Assembly: GCA_002698425.1 (NCBI GenBank)
Contig: NZXU01000008.1
Span: 1-37,788 of the forward strand
Length of the DNA stretch: 37,788 bases
Origin: Ahrensia sp.
GTDB lineage: Bacteria; Pseudomonadota; Alphaproteobacteria; Rhizobiales; Rhizobiaceae
Direction: 5' to 3'
Part shown: positions 1-8,329 of the stretch, one piece after another
Numbering within the stretch: position 1 is the first letter of the stretch
Layout of the letters: each line of letters opens with the position of its first letter
Made by a program: the position numbers and the translations under genes
The notes under the pieces: model-generated
The model's database searches: none
Seen by the model: only the letters and a program-made list of their open reading frames with translations
What the model was told of the DNA's origin: nothing

Positions 1-1
1 C

Positions 2-295
2 CCTTGGACGATCTACATCCTCTGGGTTCTGTCCGAGCAGGGACCGCAGCGTTTCGGCGCGATCAAGCGTCTGGTGCCCGGAATTTCCACCCGCGTCCTG
101 ACCGAGCGGTTGCGGATGCTGGAACATGCCGGTGTGGTCTGGCGCGAGCAGGCCATGACCATCCCACCGGCTGTAACATACGGGTTGACTGAGCGCGGCG
201 CGGAGCTGCGTGGCGTGCTGGACACGCTTGGCTCCATCGCGCGCCGCTGGGAGGTCGAGGGTGCCTTCGACGGAACCGCAAGCGCGGCAGAATGA
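2..295 (+). CDS. HxlR-family winged-helix transcriptional regulator (3' part, cut by window edge)
   Basis: The frame is open from the first bases, so this is the C-terminal part of a gene that begins before the window. The translation starts PWTIYILWVLSEQGPQRFGA and continues into LVPGISTRVLTERLRMLE. This matches the HxlR winged-helix pattern (W-T-x-x-I-L followed by R-F-x-x-I and P-G-I-S-x-x-V-L-T-x-R-L). HxlR proteins are small DNA-binding regulators, often sensing redox or reactive electrophiles, but the ligand cannot be inferred here. The gene ends at a TGA at 293-295 and converges on the DUF4432 gene. The N-terminus, promoter and target are outside the window. A GTG at 74 is an internal codon, not a likely start. 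Confidence 0.8.
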   Translation, partial: PWTIYILWVLSEQGPQRFGAIKRLVPGISTRVLTERLRMLEHAGVVWREQAMTIPPAVTYGLTERGAELRGVLDTLGSIARRWEVEGAFDGTASAAE

Positions 296-311
296 CGCCG
301 CCCTTCCTGTT

Positions 312-328
312 CGCGGGATAATCCCGCG
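312..328. terminator. Perfect GC-rich hairpin between convergent genes
   Basis: CGCGGGAT-A-ATCCCGCG is a perfect palindrome between the stop of the HxlR gene and the stop of the convergent DUF4432 gene. Its position suits a bidirectional terminator or mRNA 3'-end stabiliser. No clear T-tract follows on either strand, so intrinsic termination is uncertain. Confidence 0.4.
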
Positions 329-340
329 CCCGAGAACAAC

Positions 341-1228
341 TCAAGCGAACCTCGACCCGAAGCTCATGACTAACTGAAAACGGCGCTCGATAGAGCCGTT
401 AAGCGGCGTTTCATCGCGCAGGAGTTCACCGCGAGGCTGACGGTTATGAGTGGTCGGTTCGATACAGAAAAGACCACCGCCAGCCGCCGTACGTCGATGA
501 AACTGTAGCCAAGGCAGGGCCTGCTGGTCGAACGACAACCGGAAGCACCGTCGCGGATCCCTTCCACCATCCGACACCTGGATAAGTTGCCCATTGGCTG
601 GTGCGGGTTCGCAGAAGGTGAAGTCCTCGGTGCCGGGCAGGTCCGGACGCATGCGAGTTGCGACCTCGACTAGAGTATCCGGGCTAATCTGCGGGGCGCT
701 GAGATTGATGTGATAGAGTGCCATGATGGGTGTGATCTCCCCTCGTCCGCGCGCTTCAACCCGGTCTTCAATACTGATCTCGGCACGGTCGGGAGGCAGT
801 GTCACGCGTCGGTGGAGCCGCCAGCACTGACCTGAAAGGGTTCCGTGGGCGACCGTTGCACAGACCTCGGCGGAACCGTCCTCCAGCACTTGCGTAGTTG
901 TCACGATAGCGCGCCTCAGCGACATGGAGCCATGCAGCGGGAGGTGCCGGAGGCCGTCGTTCGCCGGTTGGCGGATGTGATCAAATCCGCAAGTGCAGAG
1001 CAGACCGCCAAGGGCCTGATCCATCTCTCCAGGTCGGGCCGGGGCCAGCCCGTTTTCGCCGATCCATCCGAAAGGCACGCCGCGATAGCGCACAATCCCG
1101 ACATCAAGGCACCGATCGGGAAGTAGATCGATTGAGAGCCCGGCCGCGTTTTCGACCTCGATCAGCCGAGCGCCGTCCTCGGTGCCGCCATCGAAGCGCA
1201 GGGTCCGCAGCCTGCATGTCTCAGCCAT
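341..1228 (-). CDS. DUF4432-family (aldose 1-epimerase-like) protein
   Basis: This 295-residue protein begins at ATG 1228 (MAETCRLRTLRFDGG) and overlaps the stop of the ATPase gene by 8 bases (ATGGCTGA), a sign of translational coupling. The sequence resembles the DUF4432 family, which has the galactose-mutarotase-like beta-sandwich fold. Visible landmarks are an early DLLPDRCLDVG segment, the CGFDHI stretch near residue 75 and histidines in HGS and YHIN segments. Family members are thought to bind or epimerise sugars, but the reaction is mostly uncharacterised. As the last gene of the sulfatase/sugar ABC operon, a role in handling the imported sugar is a reasonable inference. In the raw sequence this frame runs on from the ATPase because of a frameshift in that gene, so the apparent 656-residue fusion is probably not real. 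Confidence 0.75.
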   Translation of the reverse strand: MAETCRLRTLRFDGGTEDGARLIEVENAAGLSIDLLPDRCLDVGIVRYRGVPFGWIGENGLAPARPGEMDQALGGLLCTCGFDHIRQPANDGLRHLPLHGSMSLRRAIVTTTQVLEDGSAEVCATVAHGTLSGQCWRLHRRVTLPPDRAEISIEDRVEARGRGEITPIMALYHINLSAPQISPDTLVEVATRMRPDLPGTEDFTFCEPAPANGQLIQVSDGGRDPRRCFRLSFDQQALPWLQFHRRTAAGGGLFCIEPTTHNRQPRGELLRDETPLNGSIERRFQLVMSFGSRFA

Positions 1229-2311
1229 TCGTGATCCTAACGCCAGTGTCAGGATTGAAAAGCAATATATGTCGCTCCTGCAACTGCACATGAAGCCGCT
1301 GACCAGCGACAACGCTATCGGCCAAACCGCGGTCATTATCCGGGTCGACACGGAGCGTAACCCGGCCTGCCGGGGGGTTTTGCCGACGAGGAACGCGTCG
1401 TGCCCGGTAAACTCCACCGCGTCCACTTCGAAGGGCCAGCGATCCGGTGCTGCGTCTGGCCAGACCCTGATGTGCTCGGGACGAATGCCGAGATCGACCT
1501 CGCGACCCGCAGCGGCCTGCAATGACTCGGACAGCGGTAGCCCCTCGAAGGTGAGGCGGCCGGCCGCGGATGCCAGCATGCCGCGTAGCATATTGATCTC
1601 CGGCGAGCCGATGAAACTCGCGACAAAGCGGTTCTGCGGTTCGCGATAGATCTCTCGCGGCGTTCCAATCTGCTGGATACGACCGCCGTCGAGCAAGACG
1701 ATGCGGTCAGCCATGGTCATAGCTTCGATCTGGTCGTGAGTGACGAAGACGGAAGTGGCCCCCAGTTGATCGTGCAACGCCCGCAATTCCAGTCTTGTCG
1801 CCGCGCGCAGCTTGGCGTCGAGATTGGATAGAGGTTCGTCGAAAAGAAAGACCTGCGGCTGCCGAACGATCGCCCGACCCATGGCCACGCGTTGCCTTTG
1901 CCCGCCGGAGAGCTGACCGGGTCGGCGGTTAGCGTATTCCGACATGCCAAGCATTTTTAGCGCCGCTTCGAGACGGCGGGCGATCTCGGTGGGATCCGTC
2001 CCGCGCATCCTGAGGGCAAAGACCATGTTCTCGGCGACCGTCATGTGCGGATAGAGCGCGTAGGACTGGAAGACCATCGCCATGTCCCGATCACTCGGTT
2101 CGGTTTGCGTGACATCCTTGCCGTCCACAAAAATCCGACCCGCGTCGATCTCTTCCAGACCTGCAATGATCCGCAACAACGTGGACTTACCGCTGCCCGA
2201 AGGACCGACGAGGGCGATAAATTCGCCGCTCGGAACCTCCAGATCGATCGGCGGAATAACCTCTACCCGACCGTATTTCTTTCGTACCCCCTTAAGGGTG
2301 ACGGTTGCCAT
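1221..2311 (-). CDS. CUT1-type sugar ABC transporter ATPase (frameshifted near its 3' end)
   Basis: This is the ATP-hydrolysing subunit of a MalK/UgpC-like importer. Walker A GPSGSGKST is at about residues 36-44, signature LSGGQRQR at 134-141, Walker B with FLFDEP near 155-160, and the H-loop THDQ near 191. A C-terminal regulatory TOBE-like region follows. Near residue 312 (1372-1377, six G on the + strand, C6 on the coding strand) the expected frame is lost. Reading with one extra C gives GKTPPAGRVTLRVDPDN and then a normal TOBE tail ending VRITNG at a TGA at 1221-1223, overlapping the next gene's ATG. Without that shift the frame runs into the DUF4432 gene. The likely causes are a sequencing or assembly indel or a recent mutation; slippage is also possible. 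The neighbouring permeases and binding protein complete the importer. Confidence 0.85.
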
Positions 2312-2332
2312 GAGATTCCCTTCTCTCCGTGT

Positions 2333-3163
2333 CTACTTGACTGCGCCTGCCAGAAGCCCGCGGACGATAAATCGCTGGCCGACGAGGATCAGGATCAGCG
2401 CCGGGACGATTGACAAGAGAGTCCCGGCGGCCATCTCGCCATAGCGGATGTCGTATTCCTGCGCGAAGGTTGCGATGGCGACCGGAGCCGTCATCGTCGC
2501 CGGCGAGGTCAGCGTCAAAGCGATGGCGAAGTCGCTCCAGGAAAAGATGAAGATCAGCGCCGTCGCCGCGATCATTCCACCCCGCACCAGCGGGAAGGCC
2601 ACCCGCCAGAACATCTGGCTGTTCGAGCATCCGTCCATGCGCGCAGCTTGAAAGATCTCGTGCGGCAATGCGGACATGAAGCTCAGCATCAGGAACAGGC
2701 CCATCGGCAGATTATGCACGACATGGGTCAGGATGACCGAGATATAGGTTCCGTGCAGTCCGATCGCCGACCACATGACATACCAGGAACCCACGAAGGT
2801 GAGCGTGGGAAGCATTTGGAACAACAGTGCCCAGCCCAGGATCGGCCAGCGAACCCACCCGGGTACTCTCAAGCGGCCGAGTGTAAAGGCGGCCATCGTG
2901 GCAATAACGATGACGATCGCGGTTGAACTGACCGCGACAAAGGCACTGTTGAGCAGGTTCCACAGGAATTGGGACTGGCGCGAAAACAGAAGCTGCTCGA
3001 AATTGCTCCAGGTGACCGGGCTGAGCGTCGCGCCCGTTATGATATCGATCTTGTATTTGAAGGCATTGGATAACACCCAAAGTGTCGGCAGCAGAATCAT
3101 TGCCGCATAGCCCCAGACCAAAACATTTGCCGCAACGCGACCCGAGGTTCGGCGCAGGGTCAT
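2333..3163 (-). CDS. Sugar ABC transporter permease, MalG-like
   Basis: This 276-residue inner-membrane protein has about six hydrophobic segments, starting with an N-terminal one (VLVWGYAAMILLPTLWVLSN). The EAA loop is recognisable in ALPHEIFQAARMDGCSNSQMFWR, with the expected E-AA-x-D/A-G pattern contacting the ATPase. Length and topology fit the MalG side of CUT1 carbohydrate importers. Its ATG overlaps the stop of the upstream permease by 4 bases, and the ATPase follows 21 bases downstream. It should form a heterodimeric channel with the product of 3160-4080. Substrate specificity is set mainly by the binding protein and cannot be read here. Confidence 0.9.
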   Translation of the reverse strand: MTLRRTSGRVAANVLVWGYAAMILLPTLWVLSNAFKYKIDIITGATLSPVTWSNFEQLLFSRQSQFLWNLLNSAFVAVSSTAIVIVIATMAAFTLGRLRVPGWVRWPILGWALLFQMLPTLTFVGSWYVMWSAIGLHGTYISVILTHVVHNLPMGLFLMLSFMSALPHEIFQAARMDGCSNSQMFWRVAFPLVRGGMIAATALIFIFSWSDFAIALTLTSPATMTAPVAIATFAQEYDIRYGEMAAGTLLSIVPALILILVGQRFIVRGLLAGAVK

Positions 3164-4080
3164 TCTGCCTCCTCCGCGTTCCTGCGGCGGGCCAGCACTC
3201 CGCGCGCGAGGATGATCGTGAGCGCTATGGCAAACAATGTGACCACCGACATCGCCGAACCGTACCCGACCTGATCCTGCCGGAAGAAGGTACGGTAAAT
3301 CGAAAAGTTAACGACCTCCGTGGCCGTGCCTGGCCCGCCTGATGTCAGCAGATAGACCTCGTCGAAGACCTTGAACGACAGGATGACCCGAAAAATCACC
3401 GTGATGAGGATCGTAGGCAGCATCAGCGGCAGCACGATATGGCGCACCTCCTGCCAGAAGCCGGTCACATCCAATCGGGCCGCGTCCAGAACTTCCTCGT
3501 CAAGCGACTCCAGACCGGCGAGCATGAGAAGAAAGACGAAAGGCGTCCAGTGCCAGATGTCCACGAACATCACCGATGCGAGCGCGATGTCAGGGTTTCC
3601 GAGCCAATCGACCTCGTTCAGACCGAACCAACGAAGCAGCGTGTTCGCCAGCCCGAACTCGCGCCCCATGACCAGACGCCACATCGTGCCAATGACGATT
3701 GGGGGGATCACGATCGGCAGGAGGAAGATGCCGGTCAGGATCGTTCGCCCGACCGACCCCGCCCGCTTCACGGCCAGCGCCATCGAAAACCCGAGGACCA
3801 TCTGGCAGGTCACGACGGTCACCGCAAAGACGAGCGTGTTGCGCACCCCCGCCCAGTATATCGTTTCCTCCAGGAAGAGCCGGTGGTAGTTCTCCAGACC
3901 GATATAGTTGAACTCGGCCGCGCCTTCACGCCATTCCACATCGAAGAAGCTCAGACCCAGAAGGTTCAGCACTGGAAACCCGGACAGAACCAGGAAGAAC
4001 ACCGCGACGGGCGCAAGTGACAGCACCAGCCATCGCTTGTTCCGACGGATTACGACGCCCGGTTTGATCATGGTGTTCAT
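3160..4080 (-). CDS. Sugar ABC transporter permease, MalF-like
   Basis: This 306-residue membrane protein has an N-terminal hydrophobic helix (WLVLSLAPVAVFFLVLSGFP) and about six membrane segments in all. The EAA loop is visible as LDEEVLDAARLDVTGFWQEV, with the conserved D-A-A-x-x-D-G-like spacing. This is the MalF-type partner of the MalG-like permease next to it. An ATG at 4080 is used here; a second ATG at 4071 is also possible. The gene lies 32 bases after the binding-protein gene and overlaps the next permease by 4 bases, so it is clearly in the same operon. Confidence 0.9.
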   Translation of the reverse strand: MNTMIKPGVVIRRNKRWLVLSLAPVAVFFLVLSGFPVLNLLGLSFFDVEWREGAAEFNYIGLENYHRLFLEETIYWAGVRNTLVFAVTVVTCQMVLGFSMALAVKRAGSVGRTILTGIFLLPIVIPPIVIGTMWRLVMGREFGLANTLLRWFGLNEVDWLGNPDIALASVMFVDIWHWTPFVFLLMLAGLESLDEEVLDAARLDVTGFWQEVRHIVLPLMLPTILITVIFRVILSFKVFDEVYLLTSGGPGTATEVVNFSIYRTFFRQDQVGYGSAMSVVTLFAIALTIILARGVLARRRNAEEAE

Positions 4081-4112
4081 CTGGTTCCGTCCAGAGGCGC
4101 TAGCGAAGTGGC

Positions 4113-5429
4113 TCAGAGGTCTGGCTGGCGGGTGACGGTAAAGCCGTTCCGCTCAAGTATGCCCGCCAGGACCTCGGCCGCCGCATTGAGCGCCACCTCG
4201 GGGCTTTCCTCCCCGATGACGGCCCGGTTGAAGTGCAGGGCCATCGCGTCGGATGCTTCGGCGGCGGCCGCGAAAGGCAGACCCATCACCGCATTTGCCG
4301 CATTTGCCGAATAGGCCCCAAGGAAACGGTAAGAGTTGTTCGCCCCCAGACCGGTTTCCGCCAGATCGCCACGCACGGGTACGCCTCCGGCTTCGACATA
4401 CTTCACTTGTAGCGCCTGGGACTGGAACCAGTCCAAAAAGGCCAGCGCCGCGCGCTGGCGCTCCGCCGACACGTTCTTGGGGATACCCGCGACCCAGTGA
4501 CCGGCGCTCGACGCGTGTGTTCCGCCCGGACCAGCGGGGATCAACGATGCCGACATCTGGCCGACAACCCGGGACTCGTTGGGGTTTTCCAGCGCGCCCC
4601 AAGCGGCGATCACAGCGATCGCCTGCGCGGCTTTGCCGGTGGATAGAAGCTGGATAAGCTCACCCTGCGCGATGGCACCGGGATTCGGCGGAGCAACATC
4701 TTCCCCTGATATTTTCAGATAGGTTTTCAGCGCCGCAAGCCCCTCGGTCGTATTCAGCCCGATCGCGGCCTGTCCCGGGCCCGTCACCCGGAAAAACGCG
4801 GCATCGTGGCTGAAGATGTAGGGGGTGATATTGTAGACGATCGAATCGCGAGCCGCGCGCGGAACGAAGCCGTAAATGCCCTTGGCCTCTTCGATTTTTT
4901 TAGCGTTCGCATAAAGGTCGTCCCATGTGTCGGGAATCGACAGGCCGAGTTCGTCATAGATCGCCTGGTTGTAATAGAGGACCTGGACGTTACCGTTGAC
5001 CGGCACACCCATCAGCGCGCCGTCCGGCGAGAATGACCCGACCGCCGCATCCCAATTCGTGGTCGCGCCGTAGCTCAGGACGCCATCCTGAAGCGTGTAG
5101 CCTTCCTGCACCTCGCCAAGCGGGGCGAGGAAGCCGCCGGAATAGATCTCGGACAGCCAGAGCGAGTTGATGTTGACAAGATCGTAGGTGCCTTCGGAGC
5201 CACGCACCGAGTTCCGGATCTTTTCCAGCAGTCCCCCGAACGGATTGACGTCAAGATTGACGACGTTCCCGGTTTCCTCCTCGTAGAGATCGACCATGGC
5301 GACGAAGGAATTCAGCCAGGGAGACTGGTTAATCGCCATGGTGATGTCCGGCTGATCTTTGGCGTGCGCCGGCATGACGACTGCCAGCGCCAGAAGACCG
5401 GTTGCAATGCTGAATGCTGTTCTCTTCAC
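4113..5429 (-). CDS. Extracellular sugar-binding protein of the ABC importer
   Basis: This 438-residue periplasmic binding protein (family 1 solute-binding type) has a classical Sec signal peptide: MKRTAF, a hydrophobic core and an AHA cleavage motif near residue 23. The mature part opens with DITMAINQSPW and contains family landmarks such as YDLVNINSLWLSEIYSGGFLAPL and GVPVNGNVQVLYYNQAIYDELG. The start codon is GTG (5427-5429), preceded at good distance by a strong ribosome site GGGAGGA. The gene lies 27 bases after the sulfatase and 32 before the first permease. Family 1 proteins usually bind oligosaccharides or polyols, and a sulfated or desulfated sugar is an inference from the neighbouring sulfatase. 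Confidence 0.9.
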   Translation of the reverse strand: MKRTAFSIATGLLALAVVMPAHAKDQPDITMAINQSPWLNSFVAMVDLYEEETGNVVNLDVNPFGGLLEKIRNSVRGSEGTYDLVNINSLWLSEIYSGGFLAPLGEVQEGYTLQDGVLSYGATTNWDAAVGSFSPDGALMGVPVNGNVQVLYYNQAIYDELGLSIPDTWDDLYANAKKIEEAKGIYGFVPRAARDSIVYNITPYIFSHDAAFFRVTGPGQAAIGLNTTEGLAALKTYLKISGEDVAPPNPGAIAQGELIQLLSTGKAAQAIAVIAAWGALENPNESRVVGQMSASLIPAGPGGTHASSAGHWVAGIPKNVSAERQRAALAFLDWFQSQALQVKYVEAGGVPVRGDLAETGLGANNSYRFLGAYSANAANAVMGLPFAAAAEASDAMALHFNRAVIGEESPEVALNAAAEVLAGILERNGFTVTRQPDL

Positions 5430-5456
5430 TTTTCGGTTCCTCCCGTTATTCGTCTT

Positions 5457-6983
5457 TCAGTTCACGTCCGCGCCCTCGGCGAGGCCGATCCAGTTGAAGT
5501 ATTCGGGTGGCGCATCGTGCGCCTTCAGGAGCCTCACGATCTCCGTGTTCAGTCGCGCCTCGATCGCGGCGTCGGATATTGGACGAAGCTGATTGGGGTC
5601 CGACGCATTGTGATAGATGGTGGATTCGAAAGCTCCGAACTTGGTTCCGTCAAGCCCCGGAGGCCGTCGCGCGGAGTTGAGCGCATCATAGCGCAGAAGC
5701 CTTTGCCCCTTTGAGAAATCGAAGGGGCCGACCATCTGCCCGGTCGCGAGCTCGTCCGGCCCGAAGAACCCTGTCATGTGCGTGGGCATCAGGGTGTATT
5801 CGCCAAGCTGCTCGTCGAACAGGTTCGCCGGATAGCGGAAGAAACTGTATTCGCCATCGGTCACGCCAACCGGACCGCCGAACATCCCGAAGATCAGCGC
5901 CTCGGGGCCGGGTTTTCCGTCGATCAGCGACAGGACCGACCTGCCGGTGACTTCCTTCGGCACGGAATGCCCGAAGACCTCGAGGAACGTCGGCATGAGG
6001 TCGGTGGTCTGGCTCAGCGTCGCAATCCGTGTCCCCGCCTTTGCGGCATAGTCCGGATGGTGGACGATCAGCGGAATATGCGAGATCTCCTCGTAATATG
6101 GCGTCAGGTTCTTTCCCCACCAGTCATGCTCGCTCAGCAGGAAACCGTGATCGGTCGTAAGCACGAGGCAGGTATCGGACCAGAGATCGTGCTCGTCGAA
6201 ATAGTCCAGAAGCTTGCCGAAATAGGCGTCGCACATGGCCACGAGAGCGGCGTAGTTCGCCCGGATCTCCGCGATCTCGTCCGGGCTTTCCTTGACCGGC
6301 GCGTATTTCGGCCAGTCGAGGATCGAGCCATTGTAGCCCGTCGTGTACTCCTGACGGTATTTCTCGGGCGCGAAGAACGGCTCGTGCGGATCGAAGCATT
6401 CGAGCTGCAGAAACCAGTTGTCCGCCATGCGGTTGTCGTCGAGGAAGGCAAAGGCGCGCGCGAAGCACGCCGGGCCGGGAAAATCCTCCTCCATTCGTAT
6501 CTTTTCGCGATTGACTTGATGCTGCCGCCGCTTCGGTTCCGTCGGCACGTTGTAGTGCTTGTCGGAGTACATTTCCTTGAAGCGCTCCAAAGGCGGTTGC
6601 ACCATCGCGATCCACGGGTCGTATTCCTGTCCGCGAATGAACTCCCAGGTCTTGTAGCGGCTGTGATACGTCGCGCCGCCGTCCTCGTAGTAGTGGAAGT
6701 GGTCGCTGATGAGATGTGTGTGCACGCCGGCCTGCTTCAAGATATCGGGCATCGAATTGTCGAAAGGTTCGAGCGGACCCCAGGAGCGGTGCATGAAGTT
6801 CAGCCTACCCGTATGCATGTCGCGCCGGGCCGGCATGCAGGGCAGCGAGCCGACATAATGATTGTCGAAGGTCACGGCCCGCTGGGCGAAGCGATCGAAG
6901 TTGGGGGTCGCAATCGCCGCTCCGCCATAGCAACCAAGCGCGAGACGGTTGAGTGAATCGAACAAAACAAAAACGGCGCGCAT
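5457..6983 (-). CDS. Type I (formylglycine) sulfatase
   Basis: This 508-residue hydrolase is of the alkaline phosphatase superfamily. The sulfatase signature C-x-P-x-R is present as C49-MPA-R53 followed by RDMHTGR, so Cys49 should be converted to formylglycine by a maturation enzyme not seen in this window. Metal-site residues include Asp9 in LFDSLNR (the usual second Asp is Ser here) and the later TTDHGF and WWGKN segments. There is no signal peptide, so it should act in the cytoplasm after import. The ATG at 6983 is preferred; the TTG just before it at 6986 is less likely. It heads an operon with a sugar importer and is divergent from a LysR regulator. A carbohydrate or other alkyl/aryl sulfate ester is a plausible substrate. 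Phosphonate monoester hydrolases share this fold and cannot be excluded. Confidence 0.88.
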   Translation of the reverse strand: MRAVFVLFDSLNRLALGCYGGAAIATPNFDRFAQRAVTFDNHYVGSLPCMPARRDMHTGRLNFMHRSWGPLEPFDNSMPDILKQAGVHTHLISDHFHYYEDGGATYHSRYKTWEFIRGQEYDPWIAMVQPPLERFKEMYSDKHYNVPTEPKRRQHQVNREKIRMEEDFPGPACFARAFAFLDDNRMADNWFLQLECFDPHEPFFAPEKYRQEYTTGYNGSILDWPKYAPVKESPDEIAEIRANYAALVAMCDAYFGKLLDYFDEHDLWSDTCLVLTTDHGFLLSEHDWWGKNLTPYYEEISHIPLIVHHPDYAAKAGTRIATLSQTTDLMPTFLEVFGHSVPKEVTGRSVLSLIDGKPGPEALIFGMFGGPVGVTDGEYSFFRYPANLFDEQLGEYTLMPTHMTGFFGPDELATGQMVGPFDFSKGQRLLRYDALNSARRPPGLDGTKFGAFESTIYHNASDPNQLRPISDAAIEARLNTEIVRLLKAHDAPPEYFNWIGLAEGADVN

Positions 6984-7050
6984 CAAGAACCCACTTTCTT
7001 ACGGACGATGTGAGTCTAGACGGCTTGTCCCCGCAGGGCTAATATTTTTG

Positions 7051-7079
7051 TATATAGACGATATAACCAGAAGTTATAT
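7051..7079. promoter_or_regulatory. Overlapping dyads, probable LysR operator
   Basis: ATATAAC-CAGAA-GTTATAT (7061-7079) is a perfect 7-bp inverted repeat. It contains the LysR-type T-N11-A box (TAACCAGAAGTTA, 7064-7076) and abuts the LysR start codon. A second AT-rich dyad, TATAT-AGACG-ATATA (7051-7065), overlaps it. The 96-bp divergent spacer places it where it could control both lysR and the sulfatase operon. Binding is inferred from pattern and position. Confidence 0.6.
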
Positions 7080-8000
7080 ATGGATCACATCTGGCGCCTG
7101 AAACACTTCCTCGCCATCGCCGAACTGGGCAGCGTTCAGGCAGCGGCGCGGCACCTGAACATCAGCCAGCCGGCCCTCTCCAAGTCGCTGCGCGAGCTTG
7201 AACTCCATCTCGGCGCGGCGCTTTTCGAACGCTCATCGCGTGGCGTCACCCTGACCCAGGCCGGACAGGCGTTCTATACCCGGGCGCGCGAGATCGAGAT
7301 GCAATGGGACAGCGCGCTCCTCGATCTCACGGCTACCCGCAACGGGGCACGAGGCGCCTTGCGGATCGGCGTCGGCCCGACCTATGAGGCCGCGTTCATG
7401 GCTCATGTGCTTGCGCGGCTTTCCAACGAGTTTCCGAACCTGCAGATATCCGTGCGGACCGGCGTTGGGGCGATCATGTTACCGGCGCTCAACACAGGTG
7501 AGATTGGCGCCTATTTCGGCGGCCTGCGCAGCGGAGCGGAAACGCTGTCGGCCGGGGTTCAGGAGATCCCGCTCTACAATCAGTCGAACAGGATCGTCGC
7601 AGCGGCAGACGATCCGCTCGCTGCCGCGACGGATGTTCGCGAAACGAACTTGTCGCAGCGCGCCTGGGTTCAGCTAAGCTATGACTCACTGGCTCTGGGG
7701 AGAATCGAGGCTCTGTTCAAGAAGGCGGACGTGCCGTCGCCACGTACGATCGTGTCGACGCACTCGCTGGCGTTGGCGCTCGATCTCGTGCGGAACAACG
7801 GATTCCTGACCAGCTTACCGGAACCGCTGCTACATCCCCGCCTCGGATCCGGCCTCGCGGCGCTGCCAGTGCCGAGCTACGACTGGCGGATCGCCACCGG
7901 CATTAGCTATCGCAACTCTATCGCCCGGACCGCGCCTTTCAACCGCATGATCGGGATTATCAAGGACGAGGTGCGGGCATTCGGCCTTGCTCCGAATTAG
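7080..8000 (+). CDS. LysR-family transcriptional regulator
   Basis: This 306-residue protein has a typical N-terminal LysR helix-turn-helix: residues 3-60 include HFLAIAELGSVQAAARHLNI, then SQPALSKSLRELE and LGAALFERSSRGVTLTQAG. A substrate-binding domain follows from about residue 90. It is transcribed away from the sulfatase/sugar ABC operon, which is the usual arrangement for a LysR activator and its target. A perfect dyad with a T-N11-A core lies directly before the ATG at 7080, which suggests autoregulation. The effector is unknown and may be the substrate or product of the sulfatase. The stop codon overlaps the remnant DUF5519 frame on the other strand. Confidence 0.92.
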   Translation: MDHIWRLKHFLAIAELGSVQAAARHLNISQPALSKSLRELELHLGAALFERSSRGVTLTQAGQAFYTRAREIEMQWDSALLDLTATRNGARGALRIGVGPTYEAAFMAHVLARLSNEFPNLQISVRTGVGAIMLPALNTGEIGAYFGGLRSGAETLSAGVQEIPLYNQSNRIVAAADDPLAAATDVRETNLSQRAWVQLSYDSLALGRIEALFKKADVPSPRTIVSTHSLALALDLVRNNGFLTSLPEPLLHPRLGSGLAALPVPSYDWRIATGISYRNSIARTAPFNRMIGIIKDEVRAFGLAPN

Positions 8001-8329
8001 GTGCGGGAAGGATCCTTGCTTGGTTTAAGTCTAAAAACGACATTGGAGACCCGCGGGAAATCGCCACGCGAGAAATCGTACGCCAGCTGCAGGAGAACGA
8101 GGACCGAGTTGATCTCCGCGTTGTCTCTGGGCGCGTTGACCAAGGCTACGATTTAGGGGATCATGCCGGCAGCCACCGTCGGATGGAGCTCTGCCCAACC
8201 CAGATCGATAACCTTCGATACCGCATCCTCCGGCAGCATCGTGTGCAGGTCGCCGTCCTTTGCCGGATGCACGTGGGGGAACTCGTTGCTTATCATAAAA
8301 GCCTCGCATCCAGCCTTTGCGCATTTGCG
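7997..8329 (-). pseudogene. Remnant of a DUF5519 (luciferase-family) protein gene
   Basis: Reading leftward from 8329, directly after the XRE gene's stop and in the same frame, the translation contains CEAFMISNEFPHVHP and KDGDLHTMLPEDAVSKVI. It continues through GWAELHPTVAAGMIP to a TAA at 8153-8155. The frame then resumes with VALVNAPRDNAEINSVLVLL and YDFSRG. These pieces match the C-terminal half of DUF5519 proteins (pattern E-F-x-H-x-H-P, L-H-x-M-L-P, G-W-x-E-L-H-P, Y-x-P-R-D). The N-terminal half is missing and one nonsense codon interrupts the rest, so this is a decayed gene. The function of the intact family is not established. Confidence 0.65.

Noticed and set aside
341..2311. A single 656-residue ABC ATPase-DUF4432 fusion protein
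   Set aside because: A shift of one base at the C6 run restores a normal ATPase C-terminus whose stop overlaps a good DUF4432 start codon, so two genes are far more likely.
5778..6956. A 392-codon open frame on the + strand opposite the sulfatase
   Set aside because: It is antisense to a gene with clear catalytic motifs, shows no domain and lacks a ribosome site; long antisense frames are common at this GC content.
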